DNA of 31,892 bases from a virus. Location of the stretch: IMG/VR virus record IMGVR_UViG_3300042691_014858, positions 1 to 31,892 of that record, one strand, 5' to 3'. The notes beneath the pieces were generated by a model, which was not told where the DNA came from, made no database searches, and was given only the letters and a program-made list of their open reading frames with translations. A program made the translations under genes and the position numbers. How positions within the stretch are numbered: position 1 is the first letter of the stretch; each line of letters begins with the position of its first letter. This document shows, one piece after another, positions 1-6,796 of the stretch.

Positions 1-628
1 AACTACCTTTTCGCCCCTGCGTTCCTGTCTTGCTTCCTCTCGGTGCAGGTTGGTGATGGCAGTTTTTATTTCCATTGTGGCAAATGTTTCTCGGCTTCCA
101 GGTTTGGCTATTAGTCCAAATATCTGTGGGCTTTGCTCTATCATCTCCATATTGGCAATACCATATTGTGTGCCTTTTTAATTCCTGCATAAACGGCATT
201 TTTCTTAGCATCCCTCGTGGGTTCTCAATAAAGTAAACCATATTAGGGTTTATCCTTTCCCACTCGTTTATCAGTTCAATAAAATGCCTATTCACCTGAT
301 CGCATTTTTTAGCATAATCACTCTTTGGCTCTGTTCCGTTTCTGTGTGTGCTTATCGCTGCAATAGTGTATGTAGTGCAATCAGGTGAAGCCCACACAAC
401 ATCAGGTATAAAAGGTACATCTTCTTTTTTCATTTCGCCAATATCAATAGCCAAATCAATCCCTTCAAACATTTGCCAATCCACACTAAAAACTTTCATT
501 CCTAATTCTTCACCAACCTTTCCTACGCTTCTACTCCCTGCAAAAAGTTCCAGTAAATTACCCGTGCCAGCAGGTAACAGCACCTTTGCAAAAGTGGGGC
601 TTTCATCTATAAACAAACTTTTCTGCAT
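1..628 (-). CDS. DNA cytosine (C5) methyltransferase, 3' end cut by window edge
   Basis: An open frame of 209 codons runs from the ATG at 628 to the window edge with no stop. Residues about 28-50 read LLELFAGSRSVGKVGEELG, the SAM-binding motif I of C5 methylases. Next comes WASPDCTTYT, the motif IV region with the candidate catalytic Cys (family form PC). FIENPRGMLRKM follows (motif VI-like ENP), then TDIWTN and a Cys/His-rich stretch CHNGNKNCHH. The family methylates cytosine in DNA, and short phage versions usually act alone to shield phage DNA from host restriction. The C-terminal target-recognition part is missing. Codon use has fewer CG dinucleotides than the replication genes, suggesting separate acquisition. 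The function is well supported, but specificity cannot be read. Confidence 0.85.
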   Translation of the reverse strand, partial: MQKSLFIDESPTFAKVLLPAGTGNLLELFAGSRSVGKVGEELGMKVFSVDWQMFEGIDLAIDIGEMKKEDVPFIPDVVWASPDCTTYTIAAISTHRNGTEPKSDYAKKCDQVNRHFIELINEWERINPNMVYFIENPRGMLRKMPFMQELKRHTIWYCQYGDDRAKPTDIWTNSQTWKPRNICHNGNKNCHHQPAPRGSKTGTQGRKGS

Positions 629-670
629 CTAATTAACATTTTTGGTTTAACAAACTTTTATCTTTCTAAT

Positions 671-701
671 CCCCACCTTCGCAAAGCTGCAAACCGTTAC
701 C
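671..701 (-). repeat. attC-like half-site at the 3' end of the ASCH gene
   Basis: Read on the minus strand, this begins with GGTAACGGTTTGCAGCTTTG and continues CGAAGGTGGGG. It matches, with a few changes, the left arm of the larger element at 1061-1149 (TAACGTGTTGTGGCTTGGCG...AAGTTGC). The TAA stop of the ASCH gene lies inside it, as integron cassette stops often lie inside or next to attC. No pairing second arm was seen nearby, so it may be truncated or degenerate. Confidence 0.45.
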
Positions 702-1026
702 TGCAATTCTTCCGACCAACCTCACGACCTAATTTGATAATAAAATATGTTTCATTAGGTATAGCACCCCATTCTGTATTTCCTGTCCCCGTATCAATCC
801 CTAGACATTCCATTGTTATTTGCGGACTATTTTTATTGTAGCCATTTGTAAATTCAATTTTTGTGAAGTGTTTAAAGTAAACCTTTGTAGTTGTTTCAGT
901 ATCTACAACCTTATCAACTATTCTTTTAACCCAGTAATCTTTAATTTCTCGATACTCTTCGGTTTTAATGCCTTGCTCGATAAGGTCAAACCATTTTTTG
1001 TTTAATGTTAATTTTAATGTACTCAT
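697..1026 (-). CDS. ASCH-domain protein
   Basis: A 109-residue protein. Its N-terminus LTLNKKWFDLIEQGIKTEEY followed by REIKDYW is the typical ASCH (ASC-1 homology) opening: a basic K-W-F-D-L-I-x-x-G helix, then K21 and E24-Y25-R26, the conserved E-x-R type signature. ASCH folds resemble PUA domains and bind RNA or modified nucleotides. Several prokaryotic members are nucleases or N4-acetylcytidine amidohydrolases. Phages often carry them next to DNA modification genes, as here beside a cytosine methylase. The gene is bracketed by attC-like sequence, so it may be a cassette. The biochemical activity is not readable from the sequence. Confidence 0.85.
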   Translation of the reverse strand: MSTLKLTLNKKWFDLIEQGIKTEEYREIKDYWVKRIVDKVVDTETTTKVYFKHFTKIEFTNGYNKNSPQITMECLGIDTGTGNTEWGAIPNETYFIIKLGREVGRKNCR

Positions 1027-1060
1027 ATTTTTTTTATAATTTGATTAATAAAGAATTGCT

Positions 1061-1149
1061 GATAACAGTGGTTTGGCGAAAATTGCAAAGCCAACGCTCA
1101 ATGCCAACGCACATTTTGCAACTTCGCCAAGCCACAACACGTTATACGC
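1061..1149. repeat. attC-like palindromic element with inner direct repeat
   Basis: A non-coding block, richer in G+C than its flanks. The left arm 1068-1089 (GTGGTTTGGCGAAAATTGCAAA) pairs imperfectly with the right arm 1114-1135 (its complement reads GTGGCTTGGCGAAGTTGCAAAA). Between them GCCAACGC occurs twice (1090-1097 and 1103-1110) as a direct repeat. The outer ends read GATAAC (1061) and GTTATACGC (1141), like the AAC...GTT boxes of attC sites. The pattern recalls the cassette-associated palindromes of Bacteroidota genomes, although the boxes do not match the strict RYYYAAC/GTTRRRY consensus. It fills most of the 159-base gap between ASCH and NinG. Confidence 0.55.
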
Positions 1150-1185
1150 AAATTTAAACATAATTTTTGAATTCGCAAACAAAAT

Positions 1186-1722
1186 CTAATTATTTAACAT
1201 TTCTTTTAATTTTCCTTTGTACTTATTCGCAATGTCTATTAATTCAGCGCGTGAATATTTGTATAAACGTGTTTTGTTGGCCTCATCTTTTAGTGTTGTA
1301 TAGGCGTTTTCCCCGTATTTTTTTATAAAATTTTCCTTATATTCTAACAGATTTCCGTGCAAATTGCGGTTGCAGTAACAACAACACTTATTTACATTTA
1401 ATTCGTGAAATATAACCCCTGAATATTGTTCCGCGCTGAATAAGTGCGATCCGTCCCATTGTTTAGTTTGTTTGGTTCCGCAACTTAAACAAGGTTCTTT
1501 TTTATCGCGCTCCCGGATATACTTTTGAAATATAGTCCGCGCCACTTTTTCCAAATCTGATAATTTTTGCGATTCAATTTTCATTTCCTTAACTCTTTTT
1601 TTAACCTCTTTTTCGGAGTTAAAAACAAGGGCGCATTTAACCGAACACGTAATTTGCAACGTGCTATATGTTTGATAAAATGGTTCGGCGCAAACTTTAC
1701 ATTTTTTTATTTTTATTTTCAT
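1186..1722 (-). CDS. ninG: NinG/Rap-like recombination endonuclease
   Basis: A 178-residue protein that follows the lambda NinG pattern. An N-terminal zinc knuckle has C8/C11 and C26/C30, with STLQITCSVKCA between and after. A basic helical linker follows, then FQKYIRERDKKEPCLSCGT (C78/C81), WDGSHLFS (D90, H93), and CCCYCNRNLHGN with Cys, Asn and His residues of an HNH-like metal site. Lambda NinG (Rap) cuts branched DNA such as Holliday junctions and promotes Red-type recombination. That suits an operon also encoding an exonuclease and an annealing protein. The start ATG overlaps the stop of the upstream XRE gene (ATGA), implying translational coupling. It is the last recognised gene of the replication operon. 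Confidence 0.9.
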   Translation of the reverse strand: MKIKIKKCKVCAEPFYQTYSTLQITCSVKCALVFNSEKEVKKRVKEMKIESQKLSDLEKVARTIFQKYIRERDKKEPCLSCGTKQTKQWDGSHLFSAEQYSGVIFHELNVNKCCCYCNRNLHGNLLEYKENFIKKYGENAYTTLKDEANKTRLYKYSRAELIDIANKYKGKLKEMLNN

Positions 1723-1928
1723 AATTTTTTATTTAAAATGTCGTCAATTGAAATATTAAACTGTTTTGATATTCGATAAATATAGCATAGTTTAGGCTCA
1801 CAAACTTTGTTTTCGTAATTCCAAACGGAACTTTGCGCGTAATTAATTAATTTACCTAAATCCGAACGTTTTAATTTGTGTTTTTTTCTTATTTTAATAA
1901 GATTGTCAGCGATTAAATCTATATCCAT
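1719..1928 (-). CDS. Small XRE/Cro-family HTH regulator
   Basis: A 69-residue protein consisting of one Cro/C1-type helix-turn-helix. It reads IADNLIKIRKKHKLKRSDLG, then KLINYAQSSVWNYEN with the recognition helix, and ends in the usual ISIDDILNKKL tail. There is no dimerisation or cleavage domain, so it resembles a Cro-type or accessory regulator rather than a CI repressor. It sits three bases after the DnaB stop codon and overlaps NinG by four bases, so it is made with the replication proteins. Its operator is not known. Autoregulation or a replication-to-late switch would be a reasonable guess only. Confidence 0.8.
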   Translation of the reverse strand: MDIDLIADNLIKIRKKHKLKRSDLGKLINYAQSSVWNYENKVCEPKLCYIYRISKQFNISIDDILNKKL

Positions 1929-1931
1929 TTT

Positions 1932-3338
1932 TTAAAAATCATTTAAAAAGTTAGTATTATTTTGAATTGGTGGCAATTGTTCCGGTGTTTCGTTTTCATT
2001 TCTAAAATCTGTATATTTTCCAATAAATTTATACATATTCGTAAAAATTGCGCCGTGTCTATTTTTAGACTTTTTAATTAATGCTTTGCCGCGGACGTCT
2101 AATTCTTGACCGTCTATTAATAGCGTGTCGGCTCCGTAATATTGTGGTCTAAATAGGAAATAAACCTCGTCGGCGTCTTGTTCAATGTCCCCGGAATCCC
2201 GTAAATCCGATAATTCAGGCATACGTTTTTCGATTGGCCTTTCGTCAACTTTTCGAGATAATTGGGACAAAGATATGATTGGGATATTTAATTCCTTTGC
2301 TAATTGTTTTATTTTACGGCTAATATATCCGACTTGGTTAACCTTTTGCCCGGCGTACTCTTTTGTATTGATTAATCCAATATAATCAATGACTAATAAT
2401 TCAATGTTAAAGTCCCTTTTAAGTTTACGGGCTTTTGAACAAAGGCGCTCAATATCAATTCCGGCGGTATCGTCAATATATAATTTCGAACTTTTTAACT
2501 CGTTTATTCGCTTATATAAGTCGTTAACATCCGAGTTGTTTAATTCGCCGTTTTTTAATCGTTCGGAATCAATTTCGCATTCCGCCGACGCGATACGTGT
2601 TAATAATTGTTTTGCTGACATTTCAATTGAAAATATTGCGGCGGGGTTGTTGTTTTTAATACACTCACGTAGACAACGCAATACAAACGCCGTTTTCCCC
2701 ATTCCGGGACGGGCGGCAACTATTATCGAATCGGAATTAGTAAATTTAATATCTTTTAAACCACTTTCGACGCCGTCCGGGTGCAATCCTTGCCTTTTCT
2801 TTTCTATGTCCTCCAAAAATTCGTCCCCTATTGCCGCAATGGTTTTAAAATCTTTGTCCTCCGCTAAATCCTTTTCAATTATATTTAATTTGTTTTTTAC
2901 TTCGTCGATTAGTTCGAAAATATCCTCGTCCTCCCGGTATGCCCTAACTGTTATATTTGAGGTTAAAACAATTATTTCGCGCGCGATATACTTTTGTACT
3001 AAAATTCGGGAATAATACTCTATATTAACAGCCGACGCAATGCGATTTGTTAACGAACTAACATAATACGAACCGCCGACAATATCCAAAACGTCCATTT
3101 TTTGCAATCGTTTACAAATTGTTAAAATATCAATTGGCGACTTTTCATTTAATAGGTTTAAAATAGCTTTATAAATTTGCTCGTTGGCCTCTTTGTAAAA
3201 GTGTTCGGGTTTCAATATTGAATTTATAATATAAATCGATTCAGATTCCAATATTAGACAACCTAAAACGGCCTCCTCAATCTCAATGTCATTTGGTGGC
3301 ATTTTTTGAATTTCTGTTATTTTTTTACCCGGTTTCAT
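1932..3338 (-). CDS. dnaB: Replicative DNA helicase, DnaB family
   Basis: A 468-residue protein with the full DnaB layout. The N-terminal helical domain (about 15-125) begins PPNDIEIEEAVLGCLI. A linker helix follows (about 130-185), then a RecA-like motor domain. Walker A is ARPGMGKT at 209-216 and Walker B is LLVIDY at 314-319. SLSQLSRKVDERP lies at about 356-368 and LSDLRDSGDIEQDAD at about 376-390, the DNA-loop and arginine-finger regions of the family. It should form a hexamer that unwinds the phage fork 5' to 3'. Its start lies 14 bases inside the upstream initiator gene, a common loader/helicase pairing. Length is normal for the family. Confidence 0.95.
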   Translation of the reverse strand: MKPGKKITEIQKMPPNDIEIEEAVLGCLILESESIYIINSILKPEHFYKEANEQIYKAILNLLNEKSPIDILTICKRLQKMDVLDIVGGSYYVSSLTNRIASAVNIEYYSRILVQKYIAREIIVLTSNITVRAYREDEDIFELIDEVKNKLNIIEKDLAEDKDFKTIAAIGDEFLEDIEKKRQGLHPDGVESGLKDIKFTNSDSIIVAARPGMGKTAFVLRCLRECIKNNNPAAIFSIEMSAKQLLTRIASAECEIDSERLKNGELNNSDVNDLYKRINELKSSKLYIDDTAGIDIERLCSKARKLKRDFNIELLVIDYIGLINTKEYAGQKVNQVGYISRKIKQLAKELNIPIISLSQLSRKVDERPIEKRMPELSDLRDSGDIEQDADEVYFLFRPQYYGADTLLIDGQELDVRGKALIKKSKNRHGAIFTNMYKFIGKYTDFRNENETPEQLPPIQNNTNFLNDF

Positions 3339-4011
3339 GTTTTCCCAATTTTAAAGTATAATTTGTTGTTTGTTGTTGCGTGTCTTTTGTTTTTATGTAA
3401 GGCAAAGTATTTAATAATGTCGATTGCCAATTTACAATTTTTTTATCGTTTCCGTTTTTCCAACCGTTCGCGAACCAACTATCGTATTTTAATTTTAAAG
3501 ATTCCAAACATACGTTTTGTTTTTTAGTTAAAGCATAAATTTTAAATTCCTCAAATTCGGGGATTTTAATTTCCTTTTTATTTTTACTTTCTCTTTCTCT
3601 TTTAGTTTCTCTTTGGTTCGGTATAGGCTTTACAATTTTTTCGTCAAGGCTTTCAAAAGGCTTTAATATAGGCTTACCGTTAGGCTTTATATTAGGCTTA
3701 CTTTTTTTACCGCCGTTACGGCCTCCGCGCACTAATTTTAAACGACTTTCGCAACTTGGAATAAATAAAATATTGTCCCTAAATTCAATTAAATTTAATG
3801 CAATCAATTTATTTAAAATGAAATCCAAATCCTCAATTGTGACGCAAAATTTACGACTCCAAACGTCTTTTTTAATTTCTGTTTTATTATCGTTTAACAT
3901 TGCTAAATCGATAAATTCGCGATATAAACCTCGTTCGCTTAAATTTAATTCAAATACATTTTCTGAATTTCCCCAATCTTTTGGGTACCATGTAAAGCCT
4001 AATTTAGTCAT
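3325..4011 (-). CDS. Phage replication initiator / helicase-loader-like protein
   Basis: A 228-residue protein. Residues 5-95 (FTWYPKDWGNSENVFELNLS, then ERGLYREFIDLAML) match the DUF1376/YdaU-like winged-helix domain of phage replication proteins. A low-complexity basic linker (96-145) contains KP pairs every four residues. The C-terminal part (about 150-215) has FEEFKIYA, YDSWFANGW and NWQSTLLNTLPYI, the usual end of Bacteroidota phage replication proteins. By position, just before and overlapping dnaB, it probably binds the origin and recruits the helicase. The linker coding sequence carries a DNA repeat array that I interpret as the origin, as in lambda gene O. The domain call is solid; the precise biochemistry is inferred. 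Confidence 0.8.
   Translation of the reverse strand: MTKLGFTWYPKDWGNSENVFELNLSERGLYREFIDLAMLNDNKTEIKKDVWSRKFCVTIEDLDFILNKLIALNLIEFRDNILFIPSCESRLKLVRGGRNGGKKSKPNIKPNGKPILKPFESLDEKIVKPIPNQRETKRERESKNKKEIKIPEFEEFKIYALTKKQNVCLESLKLKYDSWFANGWKNGNDKKIVNWQSTLLNTLPYIKTKDTQQQTTNYTLKLGKHETG
3623..3701. other. Probable replication origin: iteron array inside the initiator gene
   Basis: AGGCTT (mostly within TAGGCTTTA) occurs at 3625, 3647, 3658, 3670, 3682 and 3694. Spacings are 22, 11, 12, 12 and 12 bp, about one helical turn or two. Five copies are in the same codon phase (encoding K-P), but the one at 3647 is shifted by one base and still keeps the motif, in codons for E-S-L. This suggests the DNA, not only the protein, is conserved. 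A/T- and pyrimidine-rich DNA flanks the array (about 3580-3612 and 3701-3708). Lambdoid origins lie inside the initiator gene in the same way. Confidence 0.6.
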
Positions 4012-4234
4012 TGTTAACCTCGCTTTCTTGTATTACTTTTGCTATTTCTTTTCTTAAGTGTTTACTAAATTTAATAGCTGTTTTTAAATCTAATGAAATA
4101 AAACCGAACATAAATTCGTCGTTTTTATTATAAATTGTCATGTATATTTCATTAAACTGATTTACATAACATTGCAACTCGAAATCTTTGTCCGCGTTGT
4201 CTGACGGTAAAAAAATTGTTTTTGTTTTTTCCAT
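4004..4234 (-). CDS. Conserved-looking small protein of unknown function
   Basis: A 76-residue protein with no recognised family. It opens with MEKTKTIFLPSDNADKDFEL, has a likely beta-rich middle (YVNQFNEIYMTIY, MFGFISLDLKTA), and ends in an acidic/basic helix (KFSKHLRKEIAKVIQESEVN). Its stop overlaps the initiator start by eight bases, so it is translated in the same operon. It is the first gene after the terminator-like hairpin at 4271-4296. It may be a replication accessory protein by position only. Confidence 0.65.
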   Translation of the reverse strand: MEKTKTIFLPSDNADKDFELQCYVNQFNEIYMTIYNKNDEFMFGFISLDLKTAIKFSKHLRKEIAKVIQESEVNND

Positions 4235-4270
4235 AATAATAATGGTTTTAAGGAAACCAATAACTTTAAA

Positions 4271-4296
4271 TAAAAAAAACCACGCCGTCAGCGTGT
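4271..4296 (-). terminator. Rho-independent terminator-like hairpin (partial operon stop)
   Basis: On the minus strand CACGC-TGACG-GCGTG forms a 5-bp GC-rich hairpin followed by G and eight T (complement of the A-run 4272-4279). It lies in the 141-base gap between the 53-residue ORF (4376-4537) and the gene at 4004-4234. It should end or weaken transcripts coming from upstream. A second weak hairpin (CGGAT/ATCCG, about 4341-4356) and a TATATTTG box (4367-4374) lie in the same gap, but no matching -33 TTTG was found. Confidence 0.6.
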
Positions 4297-4375
4297 GCGC
4301 GCCTCCGGCAATGGTTTTAAAAATGTTTTTTATTAAAATACGGATCGCACAATCCGAATAGTTTTACAAATATAA

Positions 4376-4537
4376 TTATTTAAGAACGATAAATCCTAAT
4401 TTTTTAACATATTCCGGTGAAAAAAATATACTTACAAAATAACCTTTATTAATTGGATCTTTGCAAAGTAACGGTTTTTTGTCCTTTGTCGTTGCTAAAT
4501 ATTCGCTGTTTGCTTTGTGTTTAGTCTTTAAATTCAT
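4376..4537 (-). CDS. Small hypothetical protein (53 aa)
   Basis: This ORF starts with ATG directly after the stop of the 64-residue gene (TAA then ATG, no gap) and ends at TAA 4378-4376. The product is basic and starts MNLKTKHKANSEYLATTKDK. It has PLLCKDPINKGYFVSIFFS in the middle and ends KLGFIVLK. No family was recognised. The exact abutment, shared strand and normal codon use support a real gene. The terminator-like hairpin lies about 80 bases downstream. Confidence 0.55.
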   Translation of the reverse strand: MNLKTKHKANSEYLATTKDKKPLLCKDPINKGYFVSIFFSPEYVKKLGFIVLK

Positions 4538-4732
4538 TTATTTACAGTTTATAATAAAATATTTTTCTAAATTATTAAAATCTTTTTTATTCATTTTTAA
4601 AATATGTTTCCAATTTACGCCAATATTAATATTTTTAGGATCAATCGGAACGCCAATTAAATCGTTTTTAAAAAGATTGTTTTGTTTTAACATTTGCATT
4701 GTTACGATTTTTTTATTTTCTGTTATTATCAT
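4538..4732 (-). CDS. Small hypothetical protein (64 aa)
   Basis: A 64-residue product beginning MIITENKKIVTMQMLKQNNL and ending KDFNNLEKYFIINCK. It has a G-V-P-I-D-P-K-N turn in the middle and no recognised family. One base separates it from the stop of the DnaQ-like exonuclease upstream, and it abuts the next small ORF, so it sits inside a tightly packed operon. Function unknown. Confidence 0.55.
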   Translation of the reverse strand: MIITENKKIVTMQMLKQNNLFKNDLIGVPIDPKNINIGVNWKHILKMNKKDFNNLEKYFIINCK

Positions 4733-4733
4733 T

Positions 4734-5345
4734 TTATACGATTTTAATTAATTCTTTTTTAAGTAATTCAAAAAAACATTTAGCGCAAATTTCGACGTCA
4801 TTTTGTGCGTCATGCGCTCCGGAAAAATCCTCATTAAATAAATACTTATGTAATTCCGTTAACGTCGGGTATTTAAACCCAAATTGTCCGGGCAACTGCA
4901 AAATGTCGGTTGTTGTTTTCATTGTGCAAATCTTAACGGGTTTGTTTTTAACCTCCAATCCTAAACGGTAAATTTCGCACGCTAAAACCGGAGCGTCGAA
5001 TCCGATATTGTGTGCGATTAAAAAATTAGCGTCGTTTATTTCTTTAATTAGGTTAATTAAAACCCCTTTTAATTCGCGCCCCTCGTTTAAACAACGTTCC
5101 GTTGACATATTGTTATCGATAAAAAAACGGGGATTTTTTGCGCCTTGTTGGATTAATTCCTCCTCCGACGGTATTTTCCAACCGTCGGGGATTATTAAAG
5201 AATTAAAAGACTTAACAAGTTTAAAATCTTTATTGTATAATTGCCACGCTAATTGAGTAATGCGCGGCCAATTTTGAACATCTGTATAACTTGCATTATA
5301 ATTTTTTGGTGTTCCGGTTGTTTCGGTGTCTATAAATAAATACAT
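4734..5345 (-). CDS. DnaQ-like 3'-5' exonuclease (DEDDh)
   Basis: A 203-residue protein with all five DEDDh residues. FIDTETTG gives D6 and E8, AHNIGFDAPVL gives D117, and SGAHDAQNDV gives H178 and D183. These bind two metal ions and remove nucleotides from 3' ends, as in DNA polymerase III epsilon or RNase T. There is no polymerase domain, so it is free-standing. It lies one base after the YqaJ-type exonuclease stop codon. A role in trimming recombination intermediates or proofreading with the host polymerase fits this place. The enzyme class is certain; the substrate is not. Confidence 0.9.
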   Translation of the reverse strand: MYLFIDTETTGTPKNYNASYTDVQNWPRITQLAWQLYNKDFKLVKSFNSLIIPDGWKIPSEEELIQQGAKNPRFFIDNNMSTERCLNEGRELKGVLINLIKEINDANFLIAHNIGFDAPVLACEIYRLGLEVKNKPVKICTMKTTTDILQLPGQFGFKYPTLTELHKYLFNEDFSGAHDAQNDVEICAKCFFELLKKELIKIV

Positions 5346-5346
5346 A

Positions 5347-6063
5347 TTATAAATTAATTAATTGGTTTGCCTTAATTACTTTATCGGTTAAAAACTGTTT
5401 ATCCTCCTCCGTTACTTCAAAACGAAAAACGTTTAAGTTTTTATATTCCGAGTTGTCCGGTAAATATGCCAATTCGGATTTGTCAACCTCCGCAATAAAA
5501 CGGTATTTCCACGGTTCGTCGGTGTCAATTGTTGCGGCCTCCTCCCTTATTTCCTCCAATTCCGATTCGTAAGGCATATAAACGATTAATTCCGCAAACT
5601 TTTTATTTGTTAAAATTGCGTTGCTTACTAATTGGAAAAAATATTCCGGGCTGTTTTCTTTTAAACTTTCTTTTCCCTCGTTACAACTTTCGATTAACTC
5701 ACAAAACGCTTTAGGTTGCGGACATTTAATGTCCGCGACTAAATTTTCCTCGTCGTTAATTAAGTCCGGGGAACCGCCCCAATAATCAAAATTAGGGTGT
5801 TTAATTGTTTCATCAAATACATATTTATATGATAAACTTAACAAGGAATGGACGCGGGACTCTAAAAATTTGCCCCAAATGATCGGGCGGGAGGTTGCCT
5901 CCGTGTTTATAGAACGTTTTAACTTGCGCTCAAATCTTTTTTCCTTAATATAAGTTAACGCTGGTGCGCCAAATTCCCCTGCTTTACGCCCCTCTTTTGT
6001 GAGTTTCCAAATTTCTGAACTTGTAAAGTTGCCTATTCGTCTATAATTTTCTGTTACTTTCAT
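5347..6063 (-). CDS. YqaJ/lambda-exonuclease-like recombination nuclease
   Basis: A 238-residue protein of the PD-(D/E)XK fold. WGKFLESRVH (E68), GSPDL (D100) and VADIKCP (D111, K113) give the full metal-binding set, followed by a Gln-containing helix (EYFFQLVSNAI). Members digest one strand of duplex DNA 5' to 3', leaving 3' single strands for an annealing partner. That partner is encoded ten bases upstream at 6074-6733, giving a Red-like pair. CG dinucleotides are frequent here, in contrast to the partner gene. Confidence 0.9.
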   Translation of the reverse strand: MKVTENYRRIGNFTSSEIWKLTKEGRKAGEFGAPALTYIKEKRFERKLKRSINTEATSRPIIWGKFLESRVHSLLSLSYKYVFDETIKHPNFDYWGGSPDLINDEENLVADIKCPQPKAFCELIESCNEGKESLKENSPEYFFQLVSNAILTNKKFAELIVYMPYESELEEIREEAATIDTDEPWKYRFIAEVDKSELAYLPDNSEYKNLNVFRFEVTEEDKQFLTDKVIKANQLINL

Positions 6064-6073
6064 TTTATTTTTT

Positions 6074-6733
6074 TTATAATGATGCTAAAAAATTTATTGC
6101 TTTTTTGTAACTACGTGTTTCTTTGCTGTTAATTATCCTTTCAAAATTCACCACCTCACTTGGTTGTAAACTATCTTTTTTCAGCTCAAATAACTCTTTT
6201 AATTCAGTTAGCATTTCATCTTTATTCAAAGATTTATCAACTGAATAGTTTAGCGTATCTTTTCGATTCAAGTCAGAACCAAATAACTTGCCTAAATGGT
6301 CGGCTGCATCTTTAATTGCTACTGATTTTGCAATAGGTAAAGCCATAGTTACAGCACCTCTATTGATATTACTCATATCTAGTTTAAGGTTTCCAGTGTC
6401 TTTTTGAGTTTGTAATTCTTGCGCTCCTACACCGTCATGATACATCCATTCATTAGTTACCGGGTGCAGATAGTGAACTCTTACAGTAACCTCGATAGCA
6501 TTTAGTAACATTCCGGTTTTTAAAACCTCAATTTTGTAAAGCTTAAATAATTTTTTGAGCAAATACTCAACCTTATCAATAGGAACATAGTTATAATCCT
6601 TAATATAAGGGTGTTTTTTTACCCATTTTTCAGGCGGATTTTGGTTTAGCAAAAAATTAAAGTTGTCGTTTTTCCATGCCATGTCTAAATCATTAGTCAA
6701 TTCGGCAATTGTTGGCAATTCTTGTTTTTCCAT
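6074..6733 (-). CDS. Single-strand annealing protein, Rad52/Sak/ERF-like
   Basis: A 219-residue protein. The core has WVKKHPYIKDYNYVPIDKVE, then a strand-rich section (LLNAIEVTVRVHYLHP), GVGAQELQ at 101-108, and a helical segment at 131-157 ending KLFGSDLNR. This is the usual arrangement of Rad52-like phage annealing proteins (an aromatic G-x-G turn, then A-x-x-x-A-x-K-x-A helices). It should coat 3' single strands made by the adjacent exonuclease and anneal them. It has its own consensus promoter 27 bases upstream. CG dinucleotides are visibly scarcer than in flanking genes, suggesting it was swapped in. The exact superfamily (Rad52, ERF) is less sure than the role. Confidence 0.75.
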   Translation of the reverse strand: MEKQELPTIAELTNDLDMAWKNDNFNFLLNQNPPEKWVKKHPYIKDYNYVPIDKVEYLLKKLFKLYKIEVLKTGMLLNAIEVTVRVHYLHPVTNEWMYHDGVGAQELQTQKDTGNLKLDMSNINRGAVTMALPIAKSVAIKDAADHLGKLFGSDLNRKDTLNYSVDKSLNKDEMLTELKELFELKKDSLQPSEVVNFERIINSKETRSYKKAINFLASL

Positions 6734-6759
6734 TTTTAGTTAAGTTTTTAAAGTTGTTG

Positions 6760-6790
6760 CAAATATAGCATTAAATATTTTAGTAACAAA
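6760..6790 (-). promoter_or_regulatory. Consensus Bacteroidota promoter for the annealing-protein gene
   Basis: On the minus strand TTTG (6787-6790), 19 bases, then TATATTTG (6760-6767). This is a full match to the Bacteroidota -33 TTTG / -7 TAnnTTTG consensus. The start codon at 6733 is 27 bases beyond the -7 box. It allows recombination and replication genes to be expressed independently of the 8114 operon start. Confidence 0.8.
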
Positions 6791-6796
6791 AATATT

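Noticed and set aside
1061-1149. CRISPR repeat or terminator
   Set aside because: There is a single unit with no spacers, and the long arms lack a following T-run. An attC-like element fits better.
1719-1928. XRE protein as a CI-type lysogeny repressor
   Set aside because: Only 69 residues, no C-terminal oligomerisation or cleavage domain, no divergent promoter beside it, and embedded in the replication operon.
2389-3015. Plus-strand ORF of 208 codons opposite dnaB
   Set aside because: It lies wholly within the helicase gene in antisense, with shadow-like composition.
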